Shown: positions 25,901 through 37,620, counted from the stretch's first letter. The stretch is 64,000 nucleotides of DNA from Phoebastria nigripes (GCA_035582835.1 JAYKAV010000500.1:1014992-1078991), one strand, 5' to 3'. Numbers and translations: made by a program. The notes: generated from the sequence alone by a model not told the origin.

Positions 25901-27450
25901 CTGAGCAGCGATGCATGCTCTTCTGCCGGCTGCGGTGTCACAACACGCTTCGGTCGTTTGGCTTGGATGGACTGCAAGAGCGGAGGACAAGGAGCGGGAT
26001 GTTTCCTGCTAATAAAAAGAACAAGGGACACGATGTTGCAATGGCTGCACCAAGGAGCCTCTGTCTGGCCATTGAATTTTTCTGTCTTTACGGCTGCAGA
26101 ACGGGAAGTGCCTGATACGCTAGGTGCTAGATATTTCTTTTCTTTCTGGTCAGTACTCATAGTCTTGTGGTTGAACGGTTTGTTTATCCTGACAGAATGT
26201 CATCCGGCTTGGCTTTGATTTTGCAAATAATCCACCTCCAGCTATGAATGCTCTCACTCCGAGATAGCCTTAACTTTCGTACCGCCATAGGCAATGGGAT
26301 GATTTCATGATGGTTAAGGGGAGATGAAAGGATTTTTGCCTTTGTCCTTTTCCCTTGTTTTGAGAAGTAAACGATAAAGTTTAAGCCTTCCCACAGAAAA
26401 TTTGTAAAAATGTGATAAGACAGTAGAGACCAAATAATTATCCATAATCAATACAGTTAAAGTCAATGGACTCTCTGTGTCCTCTTCTAATAGACTTTGT
26501 TCTGGGTTGTACCTTGACAGTTTATTTAGAAATATGAACTCTGTAAGGAATGGCTATTTGACTATGTAATCTTGTTAAACTCATAAATTCAGTTGGTCTG
26601 AAGTCTATATCATTGAAGCCAGCTGGAACTAAATGTTTTGATAGCTAAAAAACGGTTCATTGAAGAAAATTCTGAAATAATGGGACTAATAAGTTGCCAA
26701 GAGAAGTGTTTATATGGGCCTAAGTGAAATTATCATAAGGCAAGGGGAAAAATTTTTGACCCACATCTTAAATTCTTGCTTAGTCAAGTTATGCAGGCAA
26801 ATAGATTGTATAATGGGACATATTTATAAAATAAAGCTGATTAGTGATGTTGGTGTCTTATACAACCTACGTCCAGCATTAAATCAGATTAATTTATAGG
26901 TGATTTTGTTGATGAGCACACACTGATGGTCCCATGGTGTGAATTTCAATAACTTGCTTTCCTCTTTGGAATCCATAATTCTATTATTTGAGACACTTCA
27001 TTGTTATAGATAACACATTTTAAGTGATATTATTTATGCTGTTTCATCTTGTCACTTAGGTTCTTGCTCAAGTTCATTAATGTATTGTGCTCCTCTCTGT
27101 ACAAGAGGGTGCAGTGAGAGCAATTGATTTTAAGTCCACATAATGACTGATGATATCACGCATGTTTACCGCTTTGACACTGCAGACTAGATGCTAATGC
27201 TGCAGAGATAAACATGATGTCATTTTATGCAATTAAACACTTAATATACAGCAGGTAATGATTTGGTAAGCTTGGCACATGCGAGCAGTGGCTTTTAATC
27301 TTATTAACAGGGGTGGGATGACGCCACAAGTGATATACACATACCCAGTCTGTATCAATAAAAAAATCTTTTACGGGCTTGGGTCATTCTGCTGTGATAG
27401 GATGAAGATGCCTAAAATATGGCCCTAGCAGCTTGTGAGTAGCTTTTATA
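25901..27450. promoter_or_regulatory. Long AT-rich candidate regulatory block
   Basis: From 26.2 to 27.4 kb the sequence is CpG-poor, complex and AT-rich. Cores include AAATAATTATCCATAATC, GCTGATTAGTGATG and GCTTTTAATCTTATTAAC. There are no simple repeats over more than 1 kb. Confidence 0.35.
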
Positions 27451-30420
27451 GGATCTAGGAGGAGATGTCAGATTTGGACCAGCCTGAAAACAAACAAGTG
27501 AAGTGTTCCTTACGTACCTCTGTCCTCCTCTTCCCATGCTGTGCTTGCAAGCAGAAAGGGTGGGTTACTCACTGACTGCTGGCACTGCATACGCTCCAGT
27601 GTGCAAGCACAGGGTGAACACAGCACACCAGTGTCCCACTGCCTTCTCTAAGCCGCTTTGGCCCTTCTGATTGCTAGTGGGTGTCCATCTATGGAAGCTG
27701 CTAGATGACAACAACATCCATGATTTAGGACTGAGTGTATCCTGCTCTCTAGGGGAAAATGTCTCAAAAATGCCCCTCAATCTGCCAGACCCGCTGCAGT
27801 CCTGCCCCTTCTCCGGAGTGGTGCGTCCTCTGCTCCTCTGTGCAGCTCTAGTCTCCCTCCTACTGCAAATGTTTCAGCAGCCAGGAGCCGCTCAGCGTTT
27901 GCCTCAGCTCCACAGATGCGGTAGCAAATGGTCTCCTTCCACAATAGTCAATATTTCCCAGCTTTGACAGATTAGCCGGAGTAATCACAGATTTTATGTG
28001 GCACAATTAACATATCTTTTCTTTATAGCTATTGCACATGAATTTGTCTGTGATAAGCAAGGTCAAGCTGTGCACCAAGCCAGCACCATCCTTTAGGGCA
28101 GGTCCCACACTCTCACTGCTGCCTGGCAGGAGATGTTGGCAGGCGGCCACGAGTTGACTGCAGCACAAGCTTCTCCAGCGCTTGTAAAAGTGCTGCCTCT
28201 TCCCTGTGGTTGTGTGATTTGGAGGTGGCAGGTACAGATTTCAAGACCTGCTCATTTTATTACTGGAAAACCGGGAAATTCAGCAGTCAAGAAGGGAGTG
28301 CGCTGGGGACGGGGGAAGGCCCAAGGCACCATCACAACTGGCACTCCATGGCTGGGACTTGGGTTGACTGGCACATGACAACACGGGGAAAAGCTCCATG
28401 AACACAGAGGACAAGATTTACAAAGCCATCCCCAGATGCTGAAATAAAAGACCTGGCTTTGTAAAGGGCATGAAACGATGCAGTGATTCTGTCCAAATTT
28501 CTGGAGTCCTATCATTTTTTGGAGAAATCCTTGCAGCTAGAGATCCTCCAGCCAAAGGTGGAGATGAAGGAGCCGAGCAAGGTGGAACTCACTGGACAGA
28601 CCCCATTTTATTAAGCCCCTGTGCAGCTCGGTCTCTGTGGGCACCTGCCCCTTCTCCCTCCTGCGAGAAATGCAGTTGCTCTCCCGTGCTGCCCTGTCTG
28701 ACAGATCCCTCAGTCTCACTGACCTCTGTCACAGCTCGCCCCTTTCCCACTTCCCTGAAATCAATTACCTGCTCTGCACTGCTGCATATTCATCAGGGCT
28801 CCAGCCATTTGACCTGCAGCCCCCTGCTCCCTCTCCAGCCGGAGTGCTGCTTCCAGGCTTTGCGGAGGAATGGCTCTGTCTTCGCTAATCAAGCAGAGGG
28901 GTCAAGCCAAGAGGGATGCTGGGGGTGCTCCTGGGCTGGTCCTGCTCTGCTCTGGGGTGCGGTGGTGTCTCTGCCTTGCTCCGGAGCAGCGGTAGTGTTG
29001 AGCTGCTCTTGTGTGAGAGCAGAGGTGCTGACTATGCCCTGAGGTGTGACTGGCCGTGTTGGACCATGTGCGCCTTGGTGGGGAGAGGATGCTCCTGGAG
29101 AAGGAGCAAAAGGAGCTGAGTATATCAGGGAGCACCGACAGAGTCAAGGATGATAGCTGGGTTTCACTCCCGACACCTGGAGCAGGGCCGTCCTTGCTCC
29201 CAGCAGCTGTGGGTGCCTCTGTGGTGCCCGACGTCATGCCAGCCCAGAGGCTGCCCAGGGAACAGGGCTGTACCTGGCCGTGGGCCAGGTTAACCGTGGC
29301 TGACCCTGCATGGCAGAAAGTGCATGGCCCTTAAATGGGGCTTTCCCCACTTTTTATTTCGCAGGCTGGAGTGATCCGTGGGCCTCAGGATTAACCCCAA
29401 CAGCTGCCACAGAGAGTGTCAGGCTTTGTGCTTCATTTACTCTCAAATAAAACAATATCCGTGTGACAGGGGATGTTGATCCATGAGTAATTCAGCAGAG
29501 GCTGCTGCAAAGCTCCCTTTGCAAAATAATGCGCAGCCCGTGCTCGTTGGTCCGGCCCCTTCCAGCCTCTGCGGAGGCAGGGCAGGCTGCTCTGCGCTGC
29601 CAGGACTGTCCCTGCCCGCGGCTGCCCATGTCTGCCCATGCCTCCGGCCTCTGGCTGCCACCCAGCCTCCNACTTCAGGCTGCTTGGTCCATTCAGCTTG
29701 CCTGCTGACCAGCCACCCTTACATTCTTGCCAGGGCCATGATGGCAGTTGCCCAAACTGCCTTTCCNGTTGAGTGCTTCAGCACGAGCACGAGGGCTGAG
29801 CTGCCCCCGAGGACTGCCGCGGCCGCGGCGCTGCAGTTAGCAGGGCTCCACCGGGTTCAGATCTGGGGCTTGCAGGTCCCCTCACTGATCTTTGGGGCAG
29901 AGGCAGAAAGGTGTAGAGCAGAGATGTATCATGCATCGTGGGGGGACACCCACTCACCAAGCAGATCCTGGCACTGCGGCAGCCGTGTCTCTTAAATCAC
30001 CGCTGAGTTGATGCTGCTTGTGGGAAGTGGCACTGTGCCGGGGGACAGAGGGCTGGGGACCGGCTCCTCACCTCTGTGAGGACTCTCATGTTGTGCCCGG
30101 TGCCTTTGCCAAGTGCCACGGGAGCCAGCCCCACTGCTGGCCCTGCTGGGCGCTACCAAGGGCTGTCCCGGCCGTGGGACCTGCTGGCGAGCCGGGCGGC
30201 AAGGGGAGACCTGTGGGCAGGAGGGAGCGGGTGGCACCNGGGCTGAGCGCTGCCATCAGACAGAGACGAGCTGAACGTAAAGCCTCTGCTACGCGGGCGG
30301 TGAGCCCCGTGCTGCTCTGCAGAAGATGGTGCCGTTTCTGGACGGCGTCCCAGAGCCTGGCTGCACAAGCACATGTCCCTGTGCCGCAGCAGGGGCTGAG
30401 GCTGGACCTTTGTTTCTCTT
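27451..30420. other. Mixed to GC-rich noncoding sequence
   Basis: Composition rises from neutral to GC-rich towards 29.5-30.4 kb, with three isolated N bases between 29.67 and 30.24 kb. Overlapping frames of up to 190 codons (28470-29042) show no family resemblance. Confidence 0.4.
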
Positions 30421-30720
30421 TTAGGTTTCCTTTCCAAACAGTGGCACCAGGGCTCGTGTTCGGATTTCATTTCGTCTTCTTTCCAAAGTCTCTGGGACAT
30501 GCCTGGGTTAATATTATAGTTTATCAACAATCAGTGCTCAAGAAATAGGCTCTCTTTGGGTGATATTTAATGAGCTTGGAAATGAGAATATGGCTATGCT
30601 GTTGTAGGAGACAGGAATGAGAATTTTAATGAGGGTTTATGTTTAATAAAAGGTTAATAAATTTTAATTAAATTAAACCAATAAAGTTCAATATTTGCTT
30701 AGCATATCAAAGTTCTGTTT
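30421..30720. promoter_or_regulatory. AT-rich candidate element
   Basis: TAAT cores are dense, with GAGAATTTTAATGAGGG and TTTTAATTAAATTAAACC, between two GC-rich blocks. Confidence 0.3.
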
Positions 30721-32440
30721 GGCGTGGTGGTGTGTGAAATGCTAGTCACACTCTGCTAACACAAGGGTCTGCCTGCTGCTTCCACCGGCATTGCCAGCCC
30801 CGGCAGAGCAGGTATGGGAAAAACCTCCAGTTAAGGGAAGGGACTACAGGAGATCTTTGAATTTTGGCATATTTTGCAGATGGGCCATCACCAGAGGTAC
30901 TAAAGGCCCCTCCCTGGCTCACAGACCCCCGCGTTTGCTGGCAGCTGATGCTCAGCTACCTCCGATGTGCCAGAGAGAACTCGTGCCACGCAGAGCAACA
31001 TGCAGCTTTCTAGATAAAAGCTTTCCTGTGTAAAACCTCTTCTAGGTTGGGGAAAGTGTTTGCTGCTCATTTGCTCCCTTGGCAGCCCCATGGGGTTTCC
31101 TATTCGACAAACTTGTCTTTAGTTTCATGTTTAAAAAAATGAGAGCTGTCTCTAAATTATAAAAGACTATTTCAAGACAAATTTTAAAGAAAATTTGAAA
31201 TAAATCCTGTTTAGTTGTGAATGCGGCGAAATGGAAACCAGTCCAACACTGGAGCGGTTCCACAGGCCTGTGCTGTGAGCCTGGCCGCCCGGCTCCGTGC
31301 TCGCTTTGCATGTTCAGCCGCCGTGCCGGTGCCTCCCTGCCCCGCCGCCGGCCCAGGCCCTGCCCAGGCTCCTGAGGGGGGCTGGGGGGGCGCGAGGGGC
31401 TGGGCACGGCGCTGATCCCTGAGCCAAGCACAACCTGCCGGGGCAACAAGCTGTGCCAGGTTGCAGCCGCGCATCCCTGGGGGCCTCGCCAGGAGCCCAG
31501 GCACGGTGGGGCCCTGACACAGCAGAGGCGTTTTGGTGCCGCGGGCTGGATGCAGGGACAGCCTCAGCCCCGTATCCCTGCGGCAGCTCTCGGCAGCGGC
31601 TGGTAGTGACCCGGTGGCCTCGCACAGGGCCCTCCGGAGACCTTCTGAGCACCATTCTGCAATTGTAAGCGAACAGCTGGCATGAAACATGGCTTAATTG
31701 TTTACAGGGGCCTGGGCCAGATGTGGTGCNTGCTCCCTGCGCCGGGTCACGGCTAATCAGCCTGGGAAGGAAGGGGGACGGGCAGGCTGACGCAGCTCCT
31801 GTTGGGCAGGAGCCAGAGCCTGGCACAGCCTTCGGCACGGGCAGAGCGAGCAGCTGGTGCGGCATGGCATGGCACGGCACAGCACAGCATGGCATGGCAC
31901 TGCACGGCGTGGCACGGCACAGCACTGCCAGAGCACTGCGCAGACCCTGGTGTTCGTGCTCTCCCACAGGCAGCCAGGACGGCACGGCAGAGTCGCTGTG
32001 GGCAGTGGTACTCGTGGCTGTTGCTGGCATCGGTGAGACCGGGAGCACCATCAGGGCCGTGACAGGAGCTCACCTTCCGCAGGGGCTGTCAGGGGCTCCT
32101 GCCCCAGTACACGGCACCCCTGTTCCCCATTCACCGCCGTGGGCAACACACACTAGCACAAAATGTGAACCCCTCTGGATTTGCAAAAAATGGAAAAGCT
32201 CAGGGTTTATTTCAGAGCAACGTACGTGGATAAAGTCACAGCTTTGTGTCAGCTGCCAGTGCCGCTCCAGGAGCCCCTCTCAGCTCAGCCCCTCTGCTGA
32301 CTACGGAGGAGGGTTTGGGCTTCCAATCTTGGTGGCAACTGTCCTCTCCCAGCATGGTGAGGGAGAGTGGCAGGCAGGGAAACGATTAAGAAACGTTATT
32401 ACGAGGCTTCATGGGCAATAAATGTATTTCTTCTAAAAGA
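30721..32440. other. GC-rich noncoding block with pentanucleotide satellite
   Basis: The part 31.25-32.3 kb is GC-rich. The minus frame 31314-32051 (245 codons) and plus frame 31723-32421 (232 codons) are stop-free largely because of composition and the GGCAC repeat, and they overlap each other. No gene is called. Confidence 0.4.
31861..31925 (+). repeat. Imperfect pentanucleotide satellite, GGCAC/GGCAT type
   Basis: About 13 units of GGCAC, GGCAT, AGCAC, AGCAT and TGCAC follow one another. The period is exactly five bases with scattered substitutions. It lies in a GC-rich block and creates long stop-free frames on both strands that should not be read as protein. Confidence 0.85.
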
Positions 32441-32464
32441 ACTGGAGGAATATTTGGATTATTA

Positions 32465-32665
32465 CATTTATTAGAGTGCTCAGCAAATGTGTTACACCCT
32501 TATGACAAATAAATGTGATGGTTTCAGATTTCATTAGGCAGCCCCGGGCAGCTGTGCTTTGTCCCAGCCACAAATGAGCAGGGTCTCTGTCATGATTCCT
32601 TAATGGTCATTTTTGCATCAGTAGTAATGAATGCGCCAAGTGTGGTTGTTACGTCCCTTAACCCT
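32465..32665. promoter_or_regulatory. Candidate regulatory element A (diverged duplicate of element B)
   Basis: This AT-rich block sits between a GC-rich block and 33 kb, with no coding sign. Its right part (32574-32663) aligns with 33273-33361 over about 90 columns with one single-base gap and about 66 matches (73%) by hand count. Shared words include TGAGCA, CTGTCAT, TGGTCA, TCAGTA and TAATGAA. Patchier similarity continues upstream: a TTCATTAGGCAGCCCCGGGC-like segment here matches TTTATTATGCTGCC plus CGGGCAG in the partner, and GCAAAT followed by TTATGA matches as well. Similarity stops at the GC-rich sequence on the right. What it does is unknown. A duplicated enhancer or two copies of an old repeat are the main readings. 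Confidence 0.5.
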
Positions 32666-33149
32666 TGCCCAGCACTGAGGCTGTGGTGCAGGAGCTCCTG
32701 GGGTCCAGGTGCAGCTGGCGGAAGGAGCAGCCCCGTCGGTCCAGAGGAACTACGGGCGGGAGCTGGTTTGCAGGATGAGGCGTTTCCGAAGCCCCTAAGC
32801 AAGACGGCAGCTAAGGGGAAGGAGCTCTGGGTGCCCAGCGTCACCTCCGCCCCTCGCTGGGGCTCGGGGCCAGATCCTCACCCGCAGGAGCCTCCCTGTG
32901 CCGGGCCAGGGCTGCCGGAGCGCTGCGCAGTCTGCAGGGGAAGGAGTGCGGGAGAGCGAGGGCATGGAGAGGGACAATAACTGCTCTTTTTTTTTTTTTT
33001 TAAATTTACCAGTGTCAAAACCAATCTGAGCAGTGGATGCATATATTTAAATTAAAAGTAATTAAAAATGTGCTGCCAGAAAAATGCATGATGGATTCAA
33101 TGTAAGAAAATGAAGTAATAAAATACTTTATGGATTAACTCATATCAGA
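32666..33149. other. GC-rich insert and AT-rich spacer between elements A and B
   Basis: GC-rich DNA to 32.98 kb is followed by the T15 run, then AT-rich sequence with AAATTAAAAGTAATTAAAAA. The abrupt change just right of element A marks where the A/B similarity ends. Confidence 0.4.
32987..33001. repeat. T15 homopolymer
   Basis: A run of fifteen T lies between the GC-rich block at 32.65-32.98 kb and the AT-rich element B region. Confidence 0.9.
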
Positions 33150-33362
33150 CTGTTTTGCAAATTTATTTTTCATTATGATACATCCATATCAGATAATGTC
33201 TGAATTTATTATGCTGCCTTCGGGCAGGCAGTGTCTGAAACCTTTGCAGCCCCGTTTGGATCCCGGTGACTGGTGAGCAAGGTTTCTGTCATCATTTCTT
33301 AGTGGTCACTTCACCTCAGTAATAATGAACGAGTCAAGCAGGGCTGTTATTTTCTTTAATCT
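33150..33362. promoter_or_regulatory. Candidate regulatory element B (diverged duplicate of element A)
   Basis: This is the second member of the A/B pair, in the same orientation and 699 bp downstream of A at the aligned anchor (GTGAGCAAGG against ATGAGCAGGG). Both copies keep a CTGTCAT word, a TGGTCA word and a TAATGAA homeodomain-type core at the same relative positions. The sequence is AT-rich with little CpG and no usable open frame. The differences are mostly transitions and only one base is inserted or deleted across the core. That would fit constraint on spacing, but it cannot be shown without other genomes. Confidence 0.5.
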
Positions 33363-35439
33363 CTTTCCTCATATTAAAAAAATACAGCCAGCCACATCAT
33401 TATTGCAGCAGGCCCAGAGGACTATTTCCAGGTCATTACTCCAGTTCGTCTGAGCGTCTCAAGGTCCTAAAGGGTTTGGGGTTATATGCAATAAGGCGTT
33501 CGTCGACAACATTTCCCTTGAGCCCTAGGTGTTAATGAGAAAGATTTTCCATGTGGCTGTTAACACTGTGCGGTTTAAAAAGTCACAAAGAAAATGGGAT
33601 TTCCTACTTCAGCCTTCTGTCTCATTGTGGATCTTTTTGTTTGCATACCGCAGGAGGATATTTACCTCTCTAATTGCTTGAATTCACACAGTTATTTTTC
33701 TAGAGGGGGAATCTTAACCGTGTGCAGGGTAGATTTCCGTGAGCCAAGTTTGAAATTTTCTGGTTTATTCACTTTTAATTGTCCCCATATTATTCTGACG
33801 GATTTTTTCTTCCCTTCATGGACAGAAGAAATGTCANACTGCAAATCTACAACAAGGCTAATGCCACCAAAAATTCCATTTTTTGCCCANGATAGAGGCC
33901 CGACATAATAATAAGCATTTGAATGTTATAACAGGGTTATAGATTGCAGTTTGGTGCCTCCATGCTGNGTCTCATGGGACAGCCCGGTAAAGCAATTACA
34001 CGACTGGAGTGTGCTGCGGAAAAACCTTGAGACTAAATGAGACCGTACAGGGCTGAGTCCCAAAGCCTGGGCAGGGGCATGGCCACGCCATGGCCCCCGC
34101 TGGGGGGAAGAGCTGCTCCGGGGGCGCAGCCTGGGCTGAGCGCAGGAGGAGGCGTTCGAGGCCATCACCATGACCTCAGGGCTGCGCAAACAAACGCTGC
34201 CTTTAGTACGTCTCATCCAGCTGCTGCCGAGGGGCCCCCCGTGCCCGCGGGGCTGGCGTGCTCCCGCACCCCAGGCGGGCAGGGAGCTGCCCTGCCTCCC
34301 CTCCCGGCTCTGCTCCCCACCCCGTGGCGCCGGGGCGATGGCGAGTCCCTTTTGGGAGAGGGGCTTCGGGGCGCCCATGGCCATCCTGGCCACGTGCCTT
34401 GCTCGCTCCTGGAGGATGCCCGGAGGCTGCTGGAGCCCCAAGCCCCCGCTTGCATGGGCGAATCAGGGGATTTCAAAATTCAGAGGCTTAAACTTTCTAA
34501 CCTAACTTTTCACGAATATTTTTGTCTGCTCAGCATCTTCAGCTGTTTACCAAACCAGAGCCCACTACGCTTGTGGTGTGCTTTTAGAGCTGCTATGAAT
34601 TTTGAAATGTGTAAAAATGACAGAATATTAACAAAAGCATTGATTTGCCTATTTATTTTTATGCATTTTATTAACTAAAACACTTTAAAGTGTAACCACT
34701 GTGTATTAAATTTACTCTGCAATGTTGGATATGAATCTCAAACAATAAAACAAATTGAATTCTTTATAAAGCAGAAATTTAGAAAAAATACAATTAAAAA
34801 CACTGCCTGCGCTGCCAGGCAATCACTGCAAAACACTGCCCCTGCAGACAGCGGGCCTGGTGCCGGTGCGCTTTCCTGGGCAGGATTTTGCTGAAGCTTC
34901 CCCCCACATAAGTTCTTTACAGAGTCATGAACAAGTAGATAATGCACCAAGAGCCATATAGATAATTTTAGGAATTTCCTATCTGAAGACAGGCTTGGAG
35001 CAAAGATACGCTGTTATATTAACCATTTTTATAACCACTTACTCAAAAAACCTGAGCTCCTTTATACTCCAGACCAAGGGCTTGAAATTGTCTCACCCCG
35101 TTCTCAGAAATGACATTTTACAAATTCTTTGAAAATCTACCATAGTTTAGTGAAAGCACACTGCTTTGAAGCTCTGTCTTTGCTCATACTTGAGTGAATT
35201 TTGCAATAAAGCTAATTCCAACTGTGGAGAGATTTTGGTGTATGTAGGCATGCTCACATCCCACAGATCTCACAGCCATTTTATCATTAATTTTTTAAAA
35301 TCCTTTGGAATAGCAATATAATCCCATCAGGAATGCAATCGAGTGGGGCCCGTGCTTGGAACATGTGCAAGGCTATAGAGATGCTAAGTGTTCTGGGAGG
35401 AAAAAAAAGCATCTTAATCCAGGTACTCAGAGTTACTGA
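33363..35439. other. AT-rich candidate regulatory DNA around a GC-rich insert
   Basis: The parts 33.36-33.96 and 34.48-35.44 kb are AT-rich and CpG-poor, and the middle 34.05-34.46 kb is GC-rich. Three isolated N bases lie at 33.84-33.97 kb. It separates the two duplicated pairs. No coding sequence is recognised. Confidence 0.35.
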
Positions 35440-35560
35440 ATACATATCAATTTTCCCCTTAACCTGTTCTTTTAAAGCTGTGCAACTGCACAAATCTAGT
35501 TATTAGCAAAACTTAGATGTAAGATGAGTGCAGAGGCATAAAAATATCTTGGTTCCCCAA
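35440..35560. promoter_or_regulatory. Candidate regulatory element C (diverged duplicate of element D)
   Basis: The 81 bases at 35462-35542 align without any gap to 36196-36276, with 59 matches (73%) by hand count. The first 20 positions differ at one base only (ACCTGTTCTTTTAAA core). Further shared words are CTTAGA and GGCATAAA near the right end. The block is AT-rich and noncoding. Upstream flanks are only weakly similar and downstream flanks are not. The pair is unrelated in sequence to elements A and B as far as I can see. Confidence 0.5.
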
Positions 35561-36174
35561 TGGGGATAATATTAGCATGTCACTGTGTAGCAATATTGTG
35601 CAGGAGAGTTTAATTTGCGTTTGTGAAGCACTTGCGTTTTACTGCTGAGCATCAGGAAAAAGCCGATGAGGAAATTCATAATTCTGCTTTCAGTGCCAGG
35701 TTTACATAATCCGGGGTCACCCATTGCCTTCTGGCTGAAAAGAAAATATTTGTCCAGGTACAGAGCCACTGAGANTGAGCCCTCTGAGCACCGAGTGAGG
35801 CTCTGGTTTCATATTGCTTCAAAAACATACAGGTTATGTGAACACGTAGGTATGACTGTATGGCAATGTGCAGAAAGTGGGGACCNGGGGATGAACGGGC
35901 AGCCTTAACTCCAGCGCTGCAGAATTTTAAAGCGCTCTCGACTTGGTAACTGAAGTGACAGCAACGGCGTGCAGCTTTTCTGGAGGGAGCATTAGGATTA
36001 CAGCCGAAGTCGCTGGATGAGAGGGGAGGAGAGGCCCTCGGCACAGGTTCACGTGTGCGCAGGCTCTCGCTTCGCCTCTGCAGCAGTCAGAGCCGAGCAG
36101 AGCAGCTCCGAAGCAACCCCGCACACGTGCACGCGTGCTACAGAGAAATCTGTCTTTGGCCTTAATGAGCCCAC
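35561..36174. other. Spacer between elements C and D
   Basis: This spacer has neutral composition, moderately CpG-containing near 36.0 kb, with isolated N bases near 35775 and 35886. Similarity between the flanks of C and D fades within a few tens of bases. Confidence 0.4.
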
Positions 36175-36300
36175 GGTAGCTAACCTCCTGCCCACACCTG
36201 TTCTTTTAAATCTGTATTATGGTGCAAACCTAATTAACAGCAGATCTTAGAGGCAAGCTGCACGCATGGGCATAAAGCAGAGTACCGCAAGCTGGAATAC
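36175..36300. promoter_or_regulatory. Candidate regulatory element D (diverged duplicate of element C)
   Basis: This is the second member of the C/D pair, 734 bp downstream of C in the same orientation. It keeps the ACCTGTTCTTTTAAA word, a CCTAATTAAC homeodomain-type core where C has TCTAGTTATT, and GGCATAAA. A GC-richer stretch with alternating purine-pyrimidine (CACACGTGCACGCGTGC, about 36122-36138) lies just upstream. Function is not known. Confidence 0.5.
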
Positions 36301-37199
36301 AAAATCTATATATAGATCCCTGTATCTTCCTGGCACTAAATAGGCTGTACAACAGCTATTTTGGGGAGGAGGCGGTGTGCGGAGAGCCTGCCCGGGGCGA
36401 GGGAAAAGCGTGAGGACGCCGGCAGCCGGGGCCCAGGTAGGCTCGTTAATGTGCCTGGCCTTTTCAGGGAAGATTTAGAAGGACTCTGTAATCTGCAAAT
36501 TCTAAAGAGCTGACGGAGACAGTTATTAAGGGCTGGTAGGTGATGGCTGCTCACTGTGTTATTAAAGTGCTAAAAGATTATGTCTCTGATAGCTGTGTGC
36601 TTACAGTGTCCTTCATGACCACTTCCACAGGGACAGAGACAAGGAGAAAGGCAGAGGATCGATAAAAGGATATTACCACTGGGCCAATCCCAATAATAAG
36701 AGAGGTGATATATACACACCATTTAAATTGTCCAACACATTTAATGTTCATTAACACTAATTTTCACAGTGCTGGTGTTTAACATATTATTGCAATGAAA
36801 TTAATAAAAAATACCCCACAGGAAATATAATTTAACTGTTTATATACTCACCTTTTGATTGCCAATTTCCTGCCGAGCTCTGCTCCCGCACCAGCGTGTG
36901 CAGGAAACAGCAGCCGAGCGAGCCAGTGGCCGGGACCAGGGAGGGTCCCTGGAGCCCCGCGCCAGGCAGCCTTGGCACGGCACAGACGCCCCAGCCCTGG
37001 CAGAAACGTCCGGCAGAGCCAGGGCCGCCGGCGCCGTGGGCGCTGGACAATCAGGGGAAGGGGCGAGGGTGCGGCAGCCGGCTTTTCCCAGAGTTTCCCC
37101 TGTGTCTTTTCTCCTCCTTCTATACATTCCCGCTCTCCAGAAGCCTGTTTCAGACTTTTCCTTTCTTCTTCTCGTTAAGACCTTCCTCAGGATCAGGTG
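36301..37199. promoter_or_regulatory. Candidate conserved element followed by GC-rich spot
   Basis: The part 36.43-36.86 kb is complex and AT-rich, with GGCTCGTTAATGTGCC, CAGTTATTAAGGG and CACTAATTTTCACAG. The part 36.87-37.09 kb is CpG-rich. The regulatory label refers to the first part. Confidence 0.3.
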
Positions 37200-37620
37200 G
37201 ATGAATGTTCATTATCCTTGTGAAAAGTCTCGACTTAAATTTGTTTTAGTGTATGGGCATTTTTCACTTAACAGGGAAAAAATAAACATGCAATAGTTTT
37301 GTTATTATGCAGTAATTACTGGGGAATTACATATTTATTTATCTCTTACGAAGCGCATGGAAATTGTATTTGGCCACAGTGTATAAATTGTGGTATAATT
37401 ACTGTAAAATTTATAGTTTTTATACTTCCAACAAGTTAGCTTTTAAATCACACAACCCCCATGTAAATACTTTAAAATTATTCAGTAATTACTTATTTAC
37501 ATTGTAATTAAAATAAGTAATTAGCATACATTTACAGAGGATTTACATACTTATTTGTGAAAATAGTTCCTTGGCAGATGCAAAAGAAATCTTCAGCTGA
37601 TCATAAAAGAAATAGAAAAT
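37200..37620. promoter_or_regulatory. AT-rich block with TAATTA cluster and 13-bp inverted repeat
   Basis: This very AT-rich noncoding block contains TAATTA palindromes near 37310, 37395, 37486, 37505 and 37518. TAATTA is the core bound by paired homeodomain dimers. Two of them form the arms of a perfect inverted repeat, TAATTACTTATTT at 37486-37498 and AAATAAGTAATTA at 37511-37523, separated by 12 bases. The density and palindromic layout suggest a homeodomain-responsive element, but AT-rich composition alone raises the chance of such matches. Confidence 0.35.
37486..37523. repeat. Perfect 13-bp inverted repeat
   Basis: The left arm 37486-37498 and right arm 37511-37523 are exact reverse complements with a 12-base spacer. 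As RNA this would fold into a short AU hairpin. As DNA it gives two mirrored TAATTA sites. There are no flanking duplications that would mark a transposon end. Confidence 0.8.

Noticed and set aside
31753..32073. Cys/Ala/Met/Pro-rich minus-strand peptide
   Set aside because: It is the translation of the GGCAC/GGCAT satellite.
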